Positions 38,384 through 46,388 of a stretch of 64,000 nucleotides of DNA are shown in pieces. Source of the stretch: Salinirubrum litoreum (GTDB taxonomy: Archaea; Halobacteriota; Halobacteria; Halobacteriales; Haloferacaceae). Location of the stretch: contig NZ_JAJCVJ010000002.1 in assembly GCF_020567425.1 (NCBI RefSeq), forward strand, positions 1,281,068-1,345,067, in the 5' to 3' direction. The notes beneath the pieces are model-generated. The model did no database searches and was not told the DNA's origin. It was given only the letters and a program-made list of their open reading frames with translations. Positions within the stretch are counted from its first letter, which is position 1; every line of letters starts with the position of its first letter. Both the position numbers and the translations under genes were made by a program.

Positions 38384-38551
38384 ATGGCGAACCTTATTGT
38401 CAAGGCAGCCGTCAAGGAAGCGCTCGAAGACAAGAACGTCGCTTCGGACTTCTACGACGCGCTCGACGCCGAAGTCGAGGAACTGCTCGAAGACGCCGCC
38501 CGCCGCGCGGAAGCGAACGACCGAAAGACGGTCCAGCCGCGCGACCTGTAA
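38384..38551 (+). CDS. histone-like DUF1931 protein (55 aa)
   Basis: A 55-residue protein beginning MANLIVKAAVKEALEDKNV and ending AEANDRKTVQPRDL. The last segment is the histone-fold R-T-V-x-P-x-D loop, so it looks like a half-size relative of archaeal histones, as annotated in the DUF1931 family. It is too short for a full doublet histone. The strong palindromic TATA box suggests high expression. DNA binding is inferred, not shown. Confidence 0.88.
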   Translation: MANLIVKAAVKEALEDKNVASDFYDALDAEVEELLEDAARRAEANDRKTVQPRDL

Positions 38552-38609
38552 ACTCCGGGTATCTCTACCCTTCTTCCATTTATCGACCGCGTAGCGACTG
38601 CTCTCTCAC

Positions 38610-39302
38610 TCACCCGGTCGGCTCCCACACGTCGACGCCCGCGTCGCTCCCGAGGTGGAACTCGTCGACGAGACCGACGAACAGGCCGTGTTCGACGACG
38701 CCGGGTGTCTGGCTCACCTGTCGCGCCAGCGTCGCGGGGTCGGTTATCGCGCCGAAGTCACAGTCCAGCACGAGGTTCCCGTTGTCCGTGACGACCGGCC
38801 CGTCCTTGCGCTCGGCGGTCCGGAGCGTCGGGTCCCCGCCGTACTCCGCCACTGCCCGCGCCACCGTCGTCCGGGCGTCCGGCAACACTTCGACCGGGAC
38901 CGGGTGTGACAACACGTCGGCGCGCTTGCTCGGGTCGACGACGATCAGCAGGCGGTCTGCGGCCGCGTCAACGACCTTCTCGCGGGCGTGGGCCGCGCCG
39001 CCGCCCTTCACCAGATCGGCCCCGGCGAACTGGTCCGCCCCGTCGATAGCGACGTCGATGCGCTCCGCGTCGTCCAGGTCGACCAGCGGGACGCCCGCCT
39101 CGCGAGCCAGTTGTCGGGACTGAAAGGAGGTCGGCACACCCTGTACGTCCAGCCCGGCGTCGACCGCCCGGCCGAGCGCCCGGATGGCGTGGGCGGCCGT
39201 GCTGCCCGTCCCCAGACCGACGACCGCGCCGTCGTGGACCCGGTCCGCCGCACTCTCGCCGGCCCTGCGTTTCGCGTCGTCGCTCCCGCCCGCGGTCTTC
39301 AT
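38610..39302 (-). CDS. rpiA: ribose-5-phosphate isomerase A
   Basis: A 230-residue RpiA with VVGLGTGSTAAHAIRAL (phosphate loop), the active-site IDGADQF, LVKGGGAAHAREK with its catalytic region, and LVLDCDFG. It interconverts ribose 5-phosphate and ribulose 5-phosphate for nucleotide and pentose metabolism. The ATG at 39302 is preferred over a longer frame. It is divergent from the short SDR-like gene. Confidence 0.95.
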   Translation of the reverse strand: MKTAGGSDDAKRRAGESAADRVHDGAVVGLGTGSTAAHAIRALGRAVDAGLDVQGVPTSFQSRQLAREAGVPLVDLDDAERIDVAIDGADQFAGADLVKGGGAAHAREKVVDAAADRLLIVVDPSKRADVLSHPVPVEVLPDARTTVARAVAEYGGDPTLRTAERKDGPVVTDNGNLVLDCDFGAITDPATLARQVSQTPGVVEHGLFVGLVDEFHLGSDAGVDVWEPTG

Positions 39303-39420
39303 ACCTCGTCTCTCCGGGGCTCGGCGCAAAAAGCCTGTGTCGTCCCGCTCGACGTGTCGATCGGTCTACAAAAAGTGGATTCGGGAAGCGGTTTTGTGTT
39401 CGACGGGAGAAGTCCGCCGT

Positions 39421-39795
39421 ATGGCACGAACCGTCGTCGTCGCCAGAGTCGGTGCGACACTCGGGACCGCCCTCGTGCGGGAGTTCGCCGACGCGGGTGA
39501 CCGGGTGGCACTGTTCGCGCGGTCGCCGGACCTCGGCGAGTCAGAGGCCCCCAGCGGCCGCGAGTCGGGTGGAACGGTCCGCCTTTCGGGGACGACACTC
39601 TCGGCCGATGGGTCTGAGCGCCTGCTGGACTGGAGCAGTGCGGCCCACGCGACGAAGGGCTTCGCGCGGTCGCTCCCCCGGCGCTACGGTCCGGACGGTG
39701 TTCACGTCGCCGAGGCGTTCCGTCGACTCGTCGACCAGGACGACAGCGCGTGGACACAGGAACTGGACCTCCGGCCGAAAGAGCGGCCGGCCTGA
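39421..39795 (+). CDS. short-chain dehydrogenase-like protein with internal deletion
   Basis: A 124-residue frame. The first about 37 residues are the Rossmann start of a haloarchaeal SDR (VVVARVGATLGTALVREF...VALFARSPD), with the first glycine replaced by Arg. About residues 70-95 resemble the SDR active-site helix (WSSAAHATKGFARSLPRRYGPDGVHVA). The end (FRRLVDQDDSAWTQELDLRP) matches SDR C-termini. The usual about 100 central residues and the YxxxK motif are missing, yet the frame is open. It is probably a shrunken remnant. Only two bases separate it from the next gene. Confidence 0.6.
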   Translation: MARTVVVARVGATLGTALVREFADAGDRVALFARSPDLGESEAPSGRESGGTVRLSGTTLSADGSERLLDWSSAAHATKGFARSLPRRYGPDGVHVAEAFRRLVDQDDSAWTQELDLRPKERPA

Positions 39796-39797
39796 CG

Positions 39798-40262
39798 ATG
39801 GCGTTGGTCCCCGCAGTCGCCGTCCGGTGGCTCCACCTCCTCGCGGTCGCGGTCGCAGTCGGCGGTGCCGGCCTGACGTGGCTCCAGTTCCGCCGGGTCG
39901 CCGACACCAGCGACGAGACCGCCGCGCTCTCGCTTGCCGAGAGCTACGAGTGGCTGTTCTGGCTCGCGGTCGGACTGGTCGCGCTGACCGGCGTCGGCAA
40001 CCTCGGTGCGATGGCACCCGCGATTCCCACCGAGGGCGAGTGGGCGACGACACTCCTAACGAAGCTCGGACTCCTGCTGGCGTTTCTCGTTGCCTCGGTG
40101 TGGCGGACGCTGGTCGTCGTGCGGGTTCGGAGTGCGACCGGCGGCGGGTCGACGACGTCGCTGTCACCGCACTCGCTCGGTGTCCTGCAGTGGAGTTACG
40201 CCGGGACGACTGTCGTGCTCGTCACCCTCCTCGCGCTGGCGGAGGTGCTGGCGCATGGGTGA
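39798..40262 (+). CDS. CopD-like membrane protein
   Basis: A 154-residue, four-helix protein resembling the copper-resistance D domain: WLHLLAVAVAVGGAGLTWLQF at the start, GVGNLGAMAP in the middle and LLTKLGLLLAFLVASVWRTL. Homologues are linked to copper uptake or heme-type electron carriers, with little proof. It overlaps the next gene by eight bases, so they form an operon. Confidence 0.78.
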   Translation: MALVPAVAVRWLHLLAVAVAVGGAGLTWLQFRRVADTSDETAALSLAESYEWLFWLAVGLVALTGVGNLGAMAPAIPTEGEWATTLLTKLGLLLAFLVASVWRTLVVVRVRSATGGGSTTSLSPHSLGVLQWSYAGTTVVLVTLLALAEVLAHG

Positions 40263-40773
40263 GGACGCCTCCCCACCGACCGGGGACCCCGACCGCCTGC
40301 TCGTCGTCGCTCTGGCGACGTTCCACACCGTCGCGCTGGTCGTCCTCGGCGTGCTGGGACTGGTGGTCGGCGAGTCGGTCGGCGACATCCTCGCTGCGCT
40401 CAGCACCGAACTCGGCTTCGTGCTGTTTCTCGCGCTGTGGGGTGTCGTGACGTGGACACACCGCCGGCTGTTCCGGGCGGTGTCGCTGGCCGAGACACCG
40501 CTTCGCGGGCTGATCCGTCCGGGCCTGAAGTGGGGTGGGATCACGGGCTGGTCGTTCTTCGTCGTGCTGTTTCTCGTGGTCACCGGCGAGTCGGTCGTGT
40601 CGGCTCTGCTCGGTGGCGGACTCTCGCCGCTCGGGGACGTCGTCGTGGTCGGCGGTGTCCTGTTCGGCATCGGATCGGTGCTGTCGGTGCTCGTCGGTGC
40701 GGTGATCGGTCTCGTCGGTGCGGTGGTGGACCGGGCCGTGCTGCTGGCGGTGGACCGCGCGGTGCCGGCGTGA
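40255..40773 (+). CDS. hypothetical membrane protein
   Basis: A 172-residue protein with four or five hydrophobic helices and a short polar N-terminus (MGEDASPPTGDPDRLL). It starts inside the 3' end of the CopD-like gene. Gly-rich helices (VVGGVLFGIGSVLSVLVGAVIGLVGA) occupy the C-terminal third. I recognise no family. The overlap suggests joint expression with its neighbour. Confidence 0.72.
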   Translation: MGEDASPPTGDPDRLLVVALATFHTVALVVLGVLGLVVGESVGDILAALSTELGFVLFLALWGVVTWTHRRLFRAVSLAETPLRGLIRPGLKWGGITGWSFFVVLFLVVTGESVVSALLGGGLSPLGDVVVVGGVLFGIGSVLSVLVGAVIGLVGAVVDRAVLLAVDRAVPA

Positions 40774-40840
40774 CCGAAGTCGGTCGCCGGACGCCCGTCT
40801 CCCGCGCGACTTTTGCCCGTCGGCCCCGGAGTGAGACGCG

Positions 40841-41578
40841 ATGCCCCCCGTCACCACGCTCCACCGACCGACCCACCGCGACGCCCTCGTCGCGGTCACC
40901 GAGGCGATCGAGTCGGGCGACCTCTGTTCGATCCTCGGCCGGTGTACCGTCGAGTACGAGGGCAGAGCCGAGAGCAGCCTCGGTGCCGGGGATCGCCTCG
41001 TCCTCCTGAAGCCCGACGGGTCGGCGCTGGTTCACACCGACGAGGGGCGCACGCCGGTCAACTGGCAACCGCCCGGGAGCGTCCACACCGCCGCAGTTCG
41101 GGACGGGACCCTCCACGTCGTCGGCCGCCGGGAGAACCCCGACGAGACGCTGACGGTCGCCTTCGAGGCGGTGTACCAGGTGACGGCGATGGACGCGGAC
41201 GACGACCGCGAGTTGGATCTCCGGCAGACCGAAGCCGACCTCCAGCATCGGATCGTGGACGATCCCGAAATCGTCGAGGCGGGCTTCGAGGTCGTGGAGG
41301 TCGAGCGCCGGTCCAGTGCGGGCGCGATGGACATCTTCGGCCGCGATACGGAGGGCCGGCCGGTCGTCGTGGAGTTGAAGCGCCGGCGTGTCGGTCCCGA
41401 CGCAGTCGGGCAGTTGTCGCGGTACGTGGAGGCGGTGCGGCGCGAGGAGGGACTGGAGGAGGGTGGTGCCGAGGCTCGGGAGGTGCGTGGTGTGCTGGTC
41501 GCTCCCTCGGTGACGCCGCGTGCCGAGGAGTTGCTGGCGCGTGACGGCTTCGAGTTCGTGGCCGTCGAGATGGACTGA
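40841..41578 (+). CDS. nucS: endonuclease NucS
   Basis: A 245-residue NucS/EndoMS. The N-terminal part is the DNA-binding and dimerisation domain (CSILGRCTVEYEGRAES...NWQPPGS). The C-terminal RecB-like nuclease domain has the motif D-x13-E-x-K in AMDIFGRDTEG...VVVELKR. Known family members cut both strands at mismatched base pairs, working with PCNA. The C-terminus here lacks an evident PIP-box. The ATG at 40841 gives the full N-terminal domain. Confidence 0.94.
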   Translation: MPPVTTLHRPTHRDALVAVTEAIESGDLCSILGRCTVEYEGRAESSLGAGDRLVLLKPDGSALVHTDEGRTPVNWQPPGSVHTAAVRDGTLHVVGRRENPDETLTVAFEAVYQVTAMDADDDRELDLRQTEADLQHRIVDDPEIVEAGFEVVEVERRSSAGAMDIFGRDTEGRPVVVELKRRRVGPDAVGQLSRYVEAVRREEGLEEGGAEAREVRGVLVAPSVTPRAEELLARDGFEFVAVEMD

Positions 41579-41659
41579 GACGGGGTGGTCGTTGCTCGCG
41601 CTCGAAACCGTGGTTCTTCTGACGTGATCTCTGTCGAGTGAGTCGGGGACCAGTCGAGA

Positions 41660-42225
41660 GTTCTGGAGGGCTTCGCTCTCCAACGTCGCGCTCGCGGGTC
41701 GTCGGCGCGTCGCGCCGACTGCTGGCGGGACTTCCGGTCCCGCTCTGCTCGCGGGACCGCGGCCCCGTTCAGTCCCACCCGAATTTGCGAACGCGCACGT
41801 CGTCACTGGTCCTCACCCGATTTCACATCGCTGGTCCGGACCCCGGTTCGCTCGTATCCCCCACGCCTCCCCGACTGCTGACGGCCCGGACTGCGAGTCG
41901 GTTCTCGCTGTCGCTCGAACACGACTCGGTTCCGGTCGTCAGCAGATCGCGTCCCCTCGGGTTCCCGGCTGTCGGCGTCTGGTCGGGTGACAGGTGGAGT
42001 CGTGTGCGTTCACACAGAGTCCGGCGCGCGCGACCTCGACGCGCGCGAGGGAGTGGCGCGGGCAGTGCGGAGAGCGCCACGAGGCTGGGGAGGACGAGGT
42101 GCGGTGCGGTCGCGGTGGCCGTGCTGTCGCGGGTGCGGTCGAATATTCCGGTTGTCCCGGATCGAGTAGCGGTGCTGGTGCGGTCGCAGTTTGCTGTATT
42201 GTCGCAGGTCGCACCCCTGTCGGAG
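41660..42225 (+). repeat. dispersed modular repeat, copy C (5' truncated)
   Basis: This occupies most of the 709-base gap 41579-42287, which has no supported gene. Hairpins TGGAGGGC-TTC-GCTCTCCA, GTCGGCGCG-T-CGCGCCGAC and GCGGGAC...GTCCCGC lead to CCGTTCAGTCCCACCC (ends 41781). The middle block then runs from CACTGGTCCTCACCCG (about 41804) to GGTCGGGTGACAGG (about 41981). The G/T-rich tract begins with GAGGCTGGGGAGGAC (about 42082). The opening GGTGAAAGC and the closing GCTTTCACC are both missing or mutated. Confidence 0.72.
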
Positions 42226-42287
42226 TCGACGACTCTCTCTCCCACGTCCCACACGACTTTTGCCCGACGCGACCCACCACACGAGCG

Positions 42288-42608
42288 ATGTCAGCAATCG
42301 ACCCGACCGACCTGCTCCCGAACGACCGCGTCGTGCAGTCCGTCGCAGACGGCGAGGTCACCCAACTCACGCGCGGCGCGGGCAACCGCTACGCCGAGGC
42401 GGGCGACACCTTCGAGATCGACGGCGAGCAGTTCACCGTGGTCTCGGTCGAGGACCGTACTCTCGGGGACTTCACCGACGAGGACGCCCGACGCGAGGGC
42501 TCTCCGTCGCTCGACGCCTACAAAGAACGCATGAAGCGCGTCCACCCCGGCGACTTCGAGTGGGACGACACCGCCGAGGTGTGCACCTACCGGTTCGAGC
42601 GCACCTGA
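42288..42608 (+). CDS. ASCH domain protein
   Basis: A 106-residue PUA-like ASCH protein. YAEAGDTFEIDGEQFTVVSV gives the first strands, RTLGDFTDEDAR the conserved helix, and LDAYKERMKRVHPGDF the later part. The family is thought to bind RNA or modified bases. Some members are amidohydrolases on N4-acetylcytidine. It lies behind copy C of the repeat and may use the box CACGACTTTTGCC about 30 bases upstream. Confidence 0.86.
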   Translation: MSAIDPTDLLPNDRVVQSVADGEVTQLTRGAGNRYAEAGDTFEIDGEQFTVVSVEDRTLGDFTDEDARREGSPSLDAYKERMKRVHPGDFEWDDTAEVCTYRFERT

Positions 42609-42620
42609 GACGGCGACCGA

Positions 42621-43040
42621 TCAGTACGGCGGCGACTCCTTCGCGATCACCTCGCTCAGGTTGTCGAGTTCGTCGACGAGCAGGCGGTACAGATCGTCCA
42701 TCGTGACGATGCCGGCCAGTTCGTCGCCGTCGACGATCGGCATCCGGCGGACGCCCTCGTCGCGCATCATCGCCGTCAGTTCCAGAAGGCCGGCCTCGAC
42801 CGGCGCGGTGATCGGTTCTCCGGTCATCACGTCGTGGGCGGTCATGTCCGCCGGGTCGAGACCGCGACCGAGGACCCTGACCGTCAGGTCCCGGTCGGTC
42901 ACGAGGCCGACCGGCCACGAGTCGTCCACGATCACCACCGAACCCACGTCCGCGTCGTGCATCTTCTGTGCGAGTGTCTCGACGGTCGCACCCGGTGTGG
43001 CCGTGACCACGTCCCGGCGCATGAGGTCTTCGAGTGTCAC
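42621..43040 (-). CDS. CBS domain protein (two CBS motifs)
   Basis: A 139-residue protein made only of a CBS pair: VTLEDLMRRDVVTATPGATV...GSVVIVDDSWPVGLVTDRDL and TAHDVMTGEPITAPVEAG...RRMPIVDGDELAGIVTMDDL. CBS pairs bind adenine nucleotides and regulate other proteins. The start is taken at the GTG at 43040. GTG codons farther up (for example 43100) are possible but add non-conserved residues. Confidence 0.88.
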   Translation of the reverse strand: MTLEDLMRRDVVTATPGATVETLAQKMHDADVGSVVIVDDSWPVGLVTDRDLTVRVLGRGLDPADMTAHDVMTGEPITAPVEAGLLELTAMMRDEGVRRMPIVDGDELAGIVTMDDLYRLLVDELDNLSEVIAKESPPY

Positions 43041-43193
43041 TGTGGTCCACCACACAGAGATACGCCGGGGGTCGTCAACTAACGCCGGCCTGATTTCCAC
43101 GGGGCTGGACCGACAGTCGAGGGAGGTGGACCGACCGACGAGCCGATGGCTCCGCGCGAGCGAACGGGCGGCCGGTGCCCGGAGTGACCGAGT

Positions 43194-43442
43194 TTAGAAG
43201 CCGTACTCGTCTTCGCCGGGCGCGTCGCGAGCGGCCGGGTCCTGCTGGTCCGAGACGGCCTGTGTGAACAGGTCGTCGTCGGTAGTCGTCGTCGGTTCGT
43301 CGTCGTCGATGTCGTACACCGACAGCCCCATCGAGAGCAGTTCCTCGGTCGCCTGCTCCTCGTTCAGGAACTCCTCCTGCCGGACGAGCCGTTCGATCTC
43401 GCTGGAGATACGGTCGGGGAGGTCCAGTTCGAGTTTCGCCAT
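43194..43442 (-). CDS. ribbon-helix-helix DNA-binding protein
   Basis: An 82-residue protein. The N-terminal 45 residues look like a ribbon-helix-helix unit (MAKLELDLPDRISSEIERLV, then EEQATEELLSMGLSVYD). The C-terminal about 35 residues are an acidic tail. RHH proteins bind DNA as dimers and often regulate nearby genes. It is divergent from the secreted protease at 43620, with 177 bases between the starts. Confidence 0.8.
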   Translation of the reverse strand: MAKLELDLPDRISSEIERLVRQEEFLNEEQATEELLSMGLSVYDIDDDEPTTTTDDDLFTQAVSDQQDPAARDAPGEDEYGF

Positions 43443-43590
43443 ACCCCTGCTGGGGACCCCCTCGATTAAAACGTTCTCCCTCCAGCACGCCGCTCGGCGG
43501 GCCGGGCACCACCGGTCGGCCACGGTAGGTCCCCCGCTCCCAGACCACGCCGACTCGGACGATACTTGGCGAGTATGCGGCCATAAACTC

Positions 43591-43596
43591 TTTAAA
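43591..43596 (+). promoter_or_regulatory. TATA-like box of the protease gene
   Basis: TTTAAA, within ACTCTTTAAAGTGTAC, lies about 27 bases before the protease ATG at 43620. The surrounding about 60 bases (43570-43635) are much richer in A and T than the rest of the window. Confidence 0.6.
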
Positions 43597-43619
43597 GTGT
43601 ACTGTGTGAAAAATCTCGC

Positions 43620-45098
43620 ATGGTAAATTTTGCCAGAAGATCGCTGCTGAAAGGACTCGCTGCTGCAACTAGTCTCTCGGCGATGGGCGTCGCCAGTGCG
43701 GCCGACGGCCGCGATCAGTTCGTCGTCACTACCCGTGGCGGCAACGCCGAACGACGACTCGAAGCCGCCGGCGCGACGGTCCTCGACAGCATCGCCGGTG
43801 GTCGTGTCCTCCTCGTCGCCGCCGACTCGGCGACCACGGCCGACGTGAACGGTGTGCGGAGCGTCGATCCGAATCGAGGCTATCGCCCGGTCGGCCCCGC
43901 CAAGCGGTCCACGGAGGAGTCGTTGGACGAGGACTTCGCGGCGATCCAGTGGGACAAACAGGCCGACACGACCGGTGCCTTCGAGGCCCACGACACCGCG
44001 ACCGGCGACGGTCGGGACGTGGCGATCATCGACACCGGTATCGACACCGAACACCCGGACCTCCGGAACGCGATCGGACGCGGGCAACTGTTCCGTGCCG
44101 ACGGTGTCGTCTCGCCCGACGGTGGGCCCAGAGTCGACGGCGACGTGACGGTGCCGGCGCGCCTCCCCGACGGACCGGAGATCGCTTCGTACGTCTACCT
44201 CGGCGCGCCGGCGATCCGCGAACAGGCGGCCGGCGACGACGTAGACTCACACGGGAGCCACTGTGCCGGCATCGCCACGGCGAAACACGACGACACCTCG
44301 GCGGGCGAGGACTTCGGCATCGCCGGGATGGCCCCCGACGCCGAGGTGGTCCCCCTGCGCGTCTTCTACTGGAAGGAACTCGCCGGCTACCCCTACGACA
44401 TGGACGACGACGGCGAGGAGGAGTCGGTGACGGTCACGACGCTGTGGACGACCGACTACGACATCCTCGCGGCGATCGACTACGCGGCCGACATCGGCGT
44501 CGACGCGGCGAACATGAGCCTCGGCGGCGGCGTGGTGAAGGGGTCGGCCCACAACACCGGTGAACACGTCGCCTACCAGACCGTCATCCAGTCGGCCGTC
44601 CGGCGCGGCACGGTCGTCACGACCAGCGCCGGCAACGCCGACGCGGACCTCCAGCACGAGGGGTACTACACGCTCCCGAACAGCGTCCCCGGATCGATCA
44701 GTGTCTCGGCCACGGGCCCGAACAACGAGCGCGTCTTCTACTCGAACTACGGCACCAGCGACATCGACGTGGGCGCGCCCGGCGGCGGCTACGAGACGCT
44801 GGAGAAGACGCTCGCGGACGACACCGACTGGCCCTACCCGCTCAACCTCGTCTACTCGACGGTGCCGCCGGACCTCAACGACGGGACCGCCTACGCCTGG
44901 TACGCCGGTACCTCGATGGCCGCCCCGCAGGTGGCTGGCCTCGTCGCGCTCCTCCGCGAGGTGGACCCCGATCTGAGCGCGAAGCGGGTCCAGTCGATCA
45001 TCGAGAACACCGCCCGTTTCAGTAGAGGCAAGAGCAGCGCCGACCTGGGTGCCGGCGTGATCCACGCGCCCTCGGCGCTGGACCGCGCGAGCAAGTGA
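43620..45098 (+). CDS. secreted subtilisin-like serine protease (halolysin type)
   Basis: A 492-residue S8 peptidase. The N-terminus has a Tat signal (ARRSLLKGLAAATSL...SAAD), so it is exported folded. A propeptide-like segment follows (FVVTTRGGNAERRLEAAG). The catalytic triad is D138 (IIDTGID), H211 (SHGSHC) and S432 (GTSMAAPQ), and the oxyanion Asn is in TSAGNAD. It is a little shorter than classical halolysins and lacks their C-terminal extension. It probably digests proteins outside the cell. Confidence 0.95.
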   Translation: MVNFARRSLLKGLAAATSLSAMGVASAADGRDQFVVTTRGGNAERRLEAAGATVLDSIAGGRVLLVAADSATTADVNGVRSVDPNRGYRPVGPAKRSTEESLDEDFAAIQWDKQADTTGAFEAHDTATGDGRDVAIIDTGIDTEHPDLRNAIGRGQLFRADGVVSPDGGPRVDGDVTVPARLPDGPEIASYVYLGAPAIREQAAGDDVDSHGSHCAGIATAKHDDTSAGEDFGIAGMAPDAEVVPLRVFYWKELAGYPYDMDDDGEEESVTVTTLWTTDYDILAAIDYAADIGVDAANMSLGGGVVKGSAHNTGEHVAYQTVIQSAVRRGTVVTTSAGNADADLQHEGYYTLPNSVPGSISVSATGPNNERVFYSNYGTSDIDVGAPGGGYETLEKTLADDTDWPYPLNLVYSTVPPDLNDGTAYAWYAGTSMAAPQVAGLVALLREVDPDLSAKRVQSIIENTARFSRGKSSADLGAGVIHAPSALDRASK

Positions 45099-45152
45099 GG
45101 AGTCTCGCGGCCGTCGCCGCCGACCGACTCTCCTCTCCGCACTCGCCGCCCG

Positions 45153-45767
45153 TCACTCGCCGACGCCGGCCGCGCCGCTGGGTGCCTCCGGCAGGTCGGC
45201 CGGGGTCGCGTCGAGACCGAGTTCCTCCAGCGCCTGCGCGAGATGTTCGTCCTCGGCGTACTCGGCCCCGTCGTCCTCGCGGATGCGCTGGGCGGTCGCC
45301 AGCACCTCGCCCCGGCGGTCGTCCGGGACGTCGTACTTGTCCGCCGAGAGTTCGATCACGAGGCCGTTGTTGTCCCGCGTGTACAGCGAGTAGAAGATGC
45401 CCCGGTCGAAGACGTTGTAGCCGCGACCGTCCTCGTCCAGTGCGCGCGCCACGTCCTCGAAGTCGTCCGGTTCGATGCTGAAACAGAGGTGGTGGACGCC
45501 GCCGACGCCGACGCGCTGTTGGCGCTGTGACGGGCGCTCGTCGCTGACGAAGACGGTCAGGATGCGGCCGTCGCCGGTGTCGAAGAAGAGGTGGGTCTGG
45601 CTCGGGTCGTCGAGGTTCGGTTGCCGGAGGACGAGTGGCATCCCCAGCAGGTCGCGGTAGAAGTCGATGGTGTCTGCGGCGTTGCTCCCCCAGATGGTGA
45701 CGTGGTCGGTGCCGGTGGTCCGGATCGGACTGTCCGGTCGGTCCGCAGTGACTGGTTCGTCTGTCAT
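45153..45767 (-). CDS. VOC (glyoxalase-like) family protein
   Basis: A 204-residue vicinal-oxygen-chelate protein. The pattern TGTDHVTIWGSNAADTIDFYRDLLGMPLV starts one beta-alpha-beta-beta-beta unit. VGGVHHLCFSIEPDDFEDV and SLYTRDNNGLVIELSAD form the second, with His and Glu suited to bind a metal. The C-terminal 50 residues are a helical acidic extension. VOC members include glyoxalases and ring-cleaving dioxygenases, and the substrate is not evident. Confidence 0.87.
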   Translation of the reverse strand: MTDEPVTADRPDSPIRTTGTDHVTIWGSNAADTIDFYRDLLGMPLVLRQPNLDDPSQTHLFFDTGDGRILTVFVSDERPSQRQQRVGVGGVHHLCFSIEPDDFEDVARALDEDGRGYNVFDRGIFYSLYTRDNNGLVIELSADKYDVPDDRRGEVLATAQRIREDDGAEYAEDEHLAQALEELGLDATPADLPEAPSGAAGVGE

Positions 45768-45910
45768 GTGAAACCTGACGACGAGGCGACCGAAATAGCT
45801 GTGGGAGAAGACAGTCCAGTCGGCTCCGTCGGCACGAGATCCGACAAATTCGTCCGTGCCGAAGTTTGGGTGGGACGACCAGAGTCCGGCGAAGCTAAGT
45901 CCGGCGTCCC

Positions 45911-45999
45911 GGACTCTTTCTTAGCCGATTCACGAGAGCCGCTAAGCAAAATTCGATCTCCTCGAATCTTTCTCAGCCAGTTCACAGGAGTCGCTAAGC
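45911..45999. repeat. two direct repeats with internal dyads upstream of the VOC gene
   Basis: Two 37-bp units, at 45911 and 45963, share TCTTTC(T/C)(T/C)AGCC and GTCGCTAAGC-like ends with an exact spacing of 52 bases. Each unit contains a CTTAGC/GCTAAG-type inverted repeat. A third GCTAAG is at about 45893. They sit in the 481-base gap 45768-46248, upstream of the VOC gene. The rest of that gap (46020-46140) shows no gene. Confidence 0.55.
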
Positions 46000-46147
46000 T
46001 AACTCCGTCGTAAACCGGCTTTTCTTCCCCAACCTTTCTGGACAGCGAAACTAGACTGAAATCGTCGTGGTTACTCGTCGTCTGTCGAAGTCGGATGGGA
46101 CGTCGAAGTGAATCGTCCCTTCGGACACTTCGGTCGTAAGAACACGA

Positions 46148-46213
46148 GCAGGGAGGGATTTGAACCCGAAGGCGAGACTCGCTTCGCTCGTCTCGCGTGG
46201 TTCAAGCCCTCCG
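46148..46213. repeat. long hairpin made of two opposed tRNA T-arm-like sequences
   Basis: The left arm GCAGGGAGGGATTTGAACCC is the reverse complement of a tRNA 3' end (GGGTTCAAATCCC). The right arm GGTTCAAGCCCTCC (46199-46212) is the same kind of sequence on the other strand. The arms pair with each other, and a second stem GCGAGAC...GTCTCGC lies between them. It lies 36 bases from tRNA-Lys. It cannot form a full tRNA. Confidence 0.7.
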
Positions 46214-46248
46214 TGACGTTTTCACTGCTCACGTCGTTCGCAGGAAAA

Positions 46249-46322
<74 letters not shown>

Positions 46323-46388
46323 TCGTCGTCTGCTACCGGCCGGGCGCTGATAAGCGTTTACAAAAGTCCAAACGCCCCCCGAGTCGAC

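Noticed and set aside
46148-46213. A second tRNA gene beside tRNA-Lys
   Set aside because: Only T-arm-like sequences are present, in opposite directions, with no acceptor, D or anticodon arms.
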